Source: Campylobacteraceae bacterium (GTDB lineage: Bacteria > Campylobacterota > Campylobacteria > Campylobacterales > Sulfurovaceae). From it: a stretch of DNA of 14,398 bases. The stretch is taken from assembly GCA_027022775.1 (NCBI GenBank), contig JALVXO010000059.1, positions 1 through 14,398 on the forward strand. Direction: 5' to 3'. The notes below the pieces were generated by a model. The model ran no database searches, was not told where the DNA came from, and saw nothing but the letters and a program-made list of their open reading frames with translations. A program made the position numbers and the translations under genes. Every line of letters starts with the position of its first letter. Within the stretch, counting starts at the first letter, position 1. This document shows, piece by piece, positions 12,665-14,398 of the stretch.

Positions 12665-13919
12665 AGAGATTTACAGACTTTACCAATACTATTTAAATGA
12701 AATTATAAATATATTAATTACAATTGCCGGTTTTGTGATTTTTATTCACCACAAAGCAAGCAGAGCGGTATTGGTTACGGCTTTGATTTTGTGGCTGTTA
12801 AGCGGAAATTACAAAGAGAAAGCCGCTTTGATTTTTAAACATAAATTGGTTTTGACTTTTGTGGTTTTTGTAGGGCTCTTTTTTTTAGGAATGCTCTGGA
12901 CAGACAATTTTTATGCAGGCAGAAAAATTATAGAGCGCCCGCTGCTTTTTTTAATAGCTCCAATTATGCTGACTGCTTACAAGCCAAAATATTTAAAACT
13001 CTTTTTTTGGTCTATGATGGGCGCAATTATTTTTACCGGCATTTTGACTCTTTTAATTAAACTTGGTATTGCACACTACCCCTATAGCGTGGGGAAAGCG
13101 CCGTTTGTCCACAGGGTTTATCTTGCCGGCATGTTAGTTTTTGCTTACAGTTATTTTATTTATAAAATAGATTTCTCAAACTTAAAAAAGCTTTCAAATA
13201 TTGTGTGGCTGCTGCTAGTGCTTTTAATGATTTACACGCTGATAGTAAGCGGTTCAAGAATGGGGCTTATAAATCTATTTGTTGCAACTTTTATTATTGC
13301 TGTTTATAAATTTAGACTGGGTTTAAAAAAAATAGCGCTTTTATCTGTATCTATAGCACTGTTTGCAACAGCTTTATATTTTGTCAGCCCCAAAGTAAAT
13401 ATGCAGGTTCACAGGACCATAAATGTGCTTAAAACTATGGATTTAAGAGCGCAGATTTTTGAACACGAAACCGAAAGAAGAACATCGCTTACCTGCCGCT
13501 TTGAGTTTTGGTATTATGCATGGACTCTTGGCAAAAAGCACCCGCTTTTAGGTGTCGGAACGGGTGATGGAATAGACGAACTTGGCAAACTTATTGGCAA
13601 AAAAGAGGAAAAACAGCTTTTTAAACAGTGCCTGGGCAACGGGTCGGGACAGTTTAATCCGCATAATATGTACCTGTTTATGTTTATGCAGTTTGGAATT
13701 TTGGGAGTTGGGGTTTTGCTTTGGATGCTTTATATCCAGTTAAAAACAGCATTCGAGAGCAGAAATCCGGTATTTATAAGTCTGATTGTAACAACTGTTT
13801 TAACTCTTTTTGCTCTTTCAGAACTTTTTACCACTAGATATTTTATACCATTTTATGGGTATGCGGTTACTTTGATGTATCTGTTTTATTTAGAACAGCA
13901 AAAAGGCAGCAGTGTATGA
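12654..13919 (+). CDS. O-antigen ligase / Wzy-type polymerase (WaaL-like)
   Basis: A 421-residue inner-membrane protein with about 11-12 hydrophobic segments. The Wzy_C/O-antigen ligase core is visible: SGSRMGLINL (199-208) with Arg202, then a large periplasmic loop (about 245-340) with RFEFWYYAW (282-290), KHPLLGVGTGDG (295-306) and FNPHNMYL (334-341), whose His337 matches the essential His of WaaL. These enzymes join an undecaprenyl-linked glycan to lipid A-core, or polymerise repeat units. The start is a TTG, 11 bases inside the exporter gene, with AAAGGG five bases before it; no ATG occurs until far into the first helices. Its stop overlaps the next ATG (ATGA). With an exporter upstream, ligation to the LOS core is the likely role. 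Confidence 0.85.
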   Translation: MKIKEIYRLYQYYLNEIINILITIAGFVIFIHHKASRAVLVTALILWLLSGNYKEKAALIFKHKLVLTFVVFVGLFFLGMLWTDNFYAGRKIIERPLLFLIAPIMLTAYKPKYLKLFFWSMMGAIIFTGILTLLIKLGIAHYPYSVGKAPFVHRVYLAGMLVFAYSYFIYKIDFSNLKKLSNIVWLLLVLLMIYTLIVSGSRMGLINLFVATFIIAVYKFRLGLKKIALLSVSIALFATALYFVSPKVNMQVHRTINVLKTMDLRAQIFEHETERRTSLTCRFEFWYYAWTLGKKHPLLGVGTGDGIDELGKLIGKKEEKQLFKQCLGNGSGQFNPHNMYLFMFMQFGILGVGVLLWMLYIQLKTAFESRNPVFISLIVTTVLTLFALSELFTTRYFIPFYGYAVTLMYLFYLEQQKGSSV

Positions 13920-14398
13920 AATCCATTCTATTTTGCAACCTCCCTTACGCCTTTTCGATTTTAAAGCCGCTGGAAGTTGAGTTAAAAAGCCGCGGGTTTG
14001 AGGTTTTGTGGTTTGTGCCAAGTGAGATTGAGAATAAGTTTCCGTATAAAGATGCTAAATATACAAGTTTGGTTAAAGATTTAAAAAAATTTGGGTCGGA
14101 TGCTATTTTTGTGCCGGGGAATGAGGTGCCTTTTTATCTGCGCGGAGTTAAGGTTCAGGTTTTTCACGGGCTTGCGGGGGAGAAGAAGGGGCATTTTAGG
14201 ATACGAGATTATTTTGATTTATATTTGACTCAAGGTCCCTATTTTACAAACAGATTTAAGGAGCTGGCGCAAAAGCATAAGAATTTTGAAGTTATCGAGA
14301 CCGGCTGGTGCAAGCTGGATAAGCTTTTTGAAATTAAAGATGAGGTTTTAAAAGAGAAAGAGCAGCTGCTGCAAAAATACGGGGTTAAAAAGATTATT
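13916..14398 (+). CDS. CDP-glycerol glycerophosphotransferase (TagB/TagF family), partial
   Basis: Starts at ATG 13916 (overlapping the previous stop as ATGA) and runs off the right edge after 161 codons without a stop. An N-terminal GT-B half (MKSILFCNLPYAFSILKPLE, with VLWFVP at 30-35) leads into the family motif VFHGLAGEKKG (82-92; His84-Gly85), then FDLYLTQGPYFTNRF (100-114) and ETGWCKLDKL (128-137), equivalent to the TGxPRxD block of TagB/TagF. Members transfer glycerol phosphate from CDP-glycerol, either one primer unit (TagB) or many (TagF). The C-terminal catalytic half is outside the window. The donor is probably made by TagD four genes upstream. Glutamate is coded mainly by GAG here, unlike much of the segment. 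Confidence 0.85.
   Translation, partial: MKSILFCNLPYAFSILKPLEVELKSRGFEVLWFVPSEIENKFPYKDAKYTSLVKDLKKFGSDAIFVPGNEVPFYLRGVKVQVFHGLAGEKKGHFRIRDYFDLYLTQGPYFTNRFKELAQKHKNFEVIETGWCKLDKLFEIKDEVLKEKEQLLQKYGVKKII

Noticed and set aside
1..14398. CRISPR array, insertion sequence or prophage
   Set aside because: No regularly spaced direct repeats, transposase, integrase or phage structural gene seen on either strand.

Overview
The window looks like a chromosomal segment of a Campylobacterota (epsilonproteobacterial) genome. It is AT-rich, uses mostly A/T-ending codons, and has tightly packed genes with one-base or four-base overlaps. Its promoters show good TATAAT-type -10 boxes in T-rich DNA without clear -35 boxes. 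The protein set (PurN, PanD, YbaB, RnhB, TrkA/TrkH, WaaC and the LOS genes) fits that phylum. This placement is inference; I cannot name a genus.

Layout. (1) Positions 1-160 hold the tail of an unidentified membrane-anchored protein, followed by a hairpin. (2) purN (232-789, +) runs tail to tail into a minus-strand operon panD - ybaB/ebfC - ankyrin protein (1988 to 786). (3) Further minus-strand genes are a thioredoxin-like [2Fe-2S] ferredoxin (2487-2107, with its own terminator), a secreted CAP-domain lipoprotein (3386-2778) and rnhB (4034-3429). A 275-base gap between the CAP gene and the ferredoxin gene holds a degenerate REP-like element. (4) Positions 4041-4486 are a divergent intergenic region without a protein gene. 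It contains overlapping back-to-back -10 boxes, a strongly structured segment (4094-4236) with two mutually exclusive folds that I propose as a small RNA, and a 10-6-10 inverted repeat. (5) From 4487 to the right edge everything is on the plus strand with almost no spacing: trkA - trkH (potassium uptake), an exported phytase-like protein, waaC (heptosyltransferase I), two licD paralogues, tagD (CDP-glycerol synthesis), an MsbA/PglK-type ABC exporter, an O-antigen ligase/polymerase, and the first 161 codons of a TagB/TagF-type CDP-glycerol glycerophosphotransferase.

The most interesting part is 8169-14398. A Gram-negative lipooligosaccharide assembly block (heptosyltransferase, flippase, ligase) is interleaved with a set normally linked to Gram-positive teichoic acid: TagD to make CDP-glycerol, two LicD enzymes and a TagF-like enzyme that could transfer glycerol phosphate. 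I infer a pathway that decorates LOS, or a ligated glycan, with phosphoglycerol. The structured RNA and the apparently leaderless starts of purN and trkA are the next most useful leads.

Several starts are set by ribosome-binding sites and signal sequences and not by the longest open frame: ferredoxin at 2487, rnhB at 4034, trkA at 4487, phytase-like protein at 7261.
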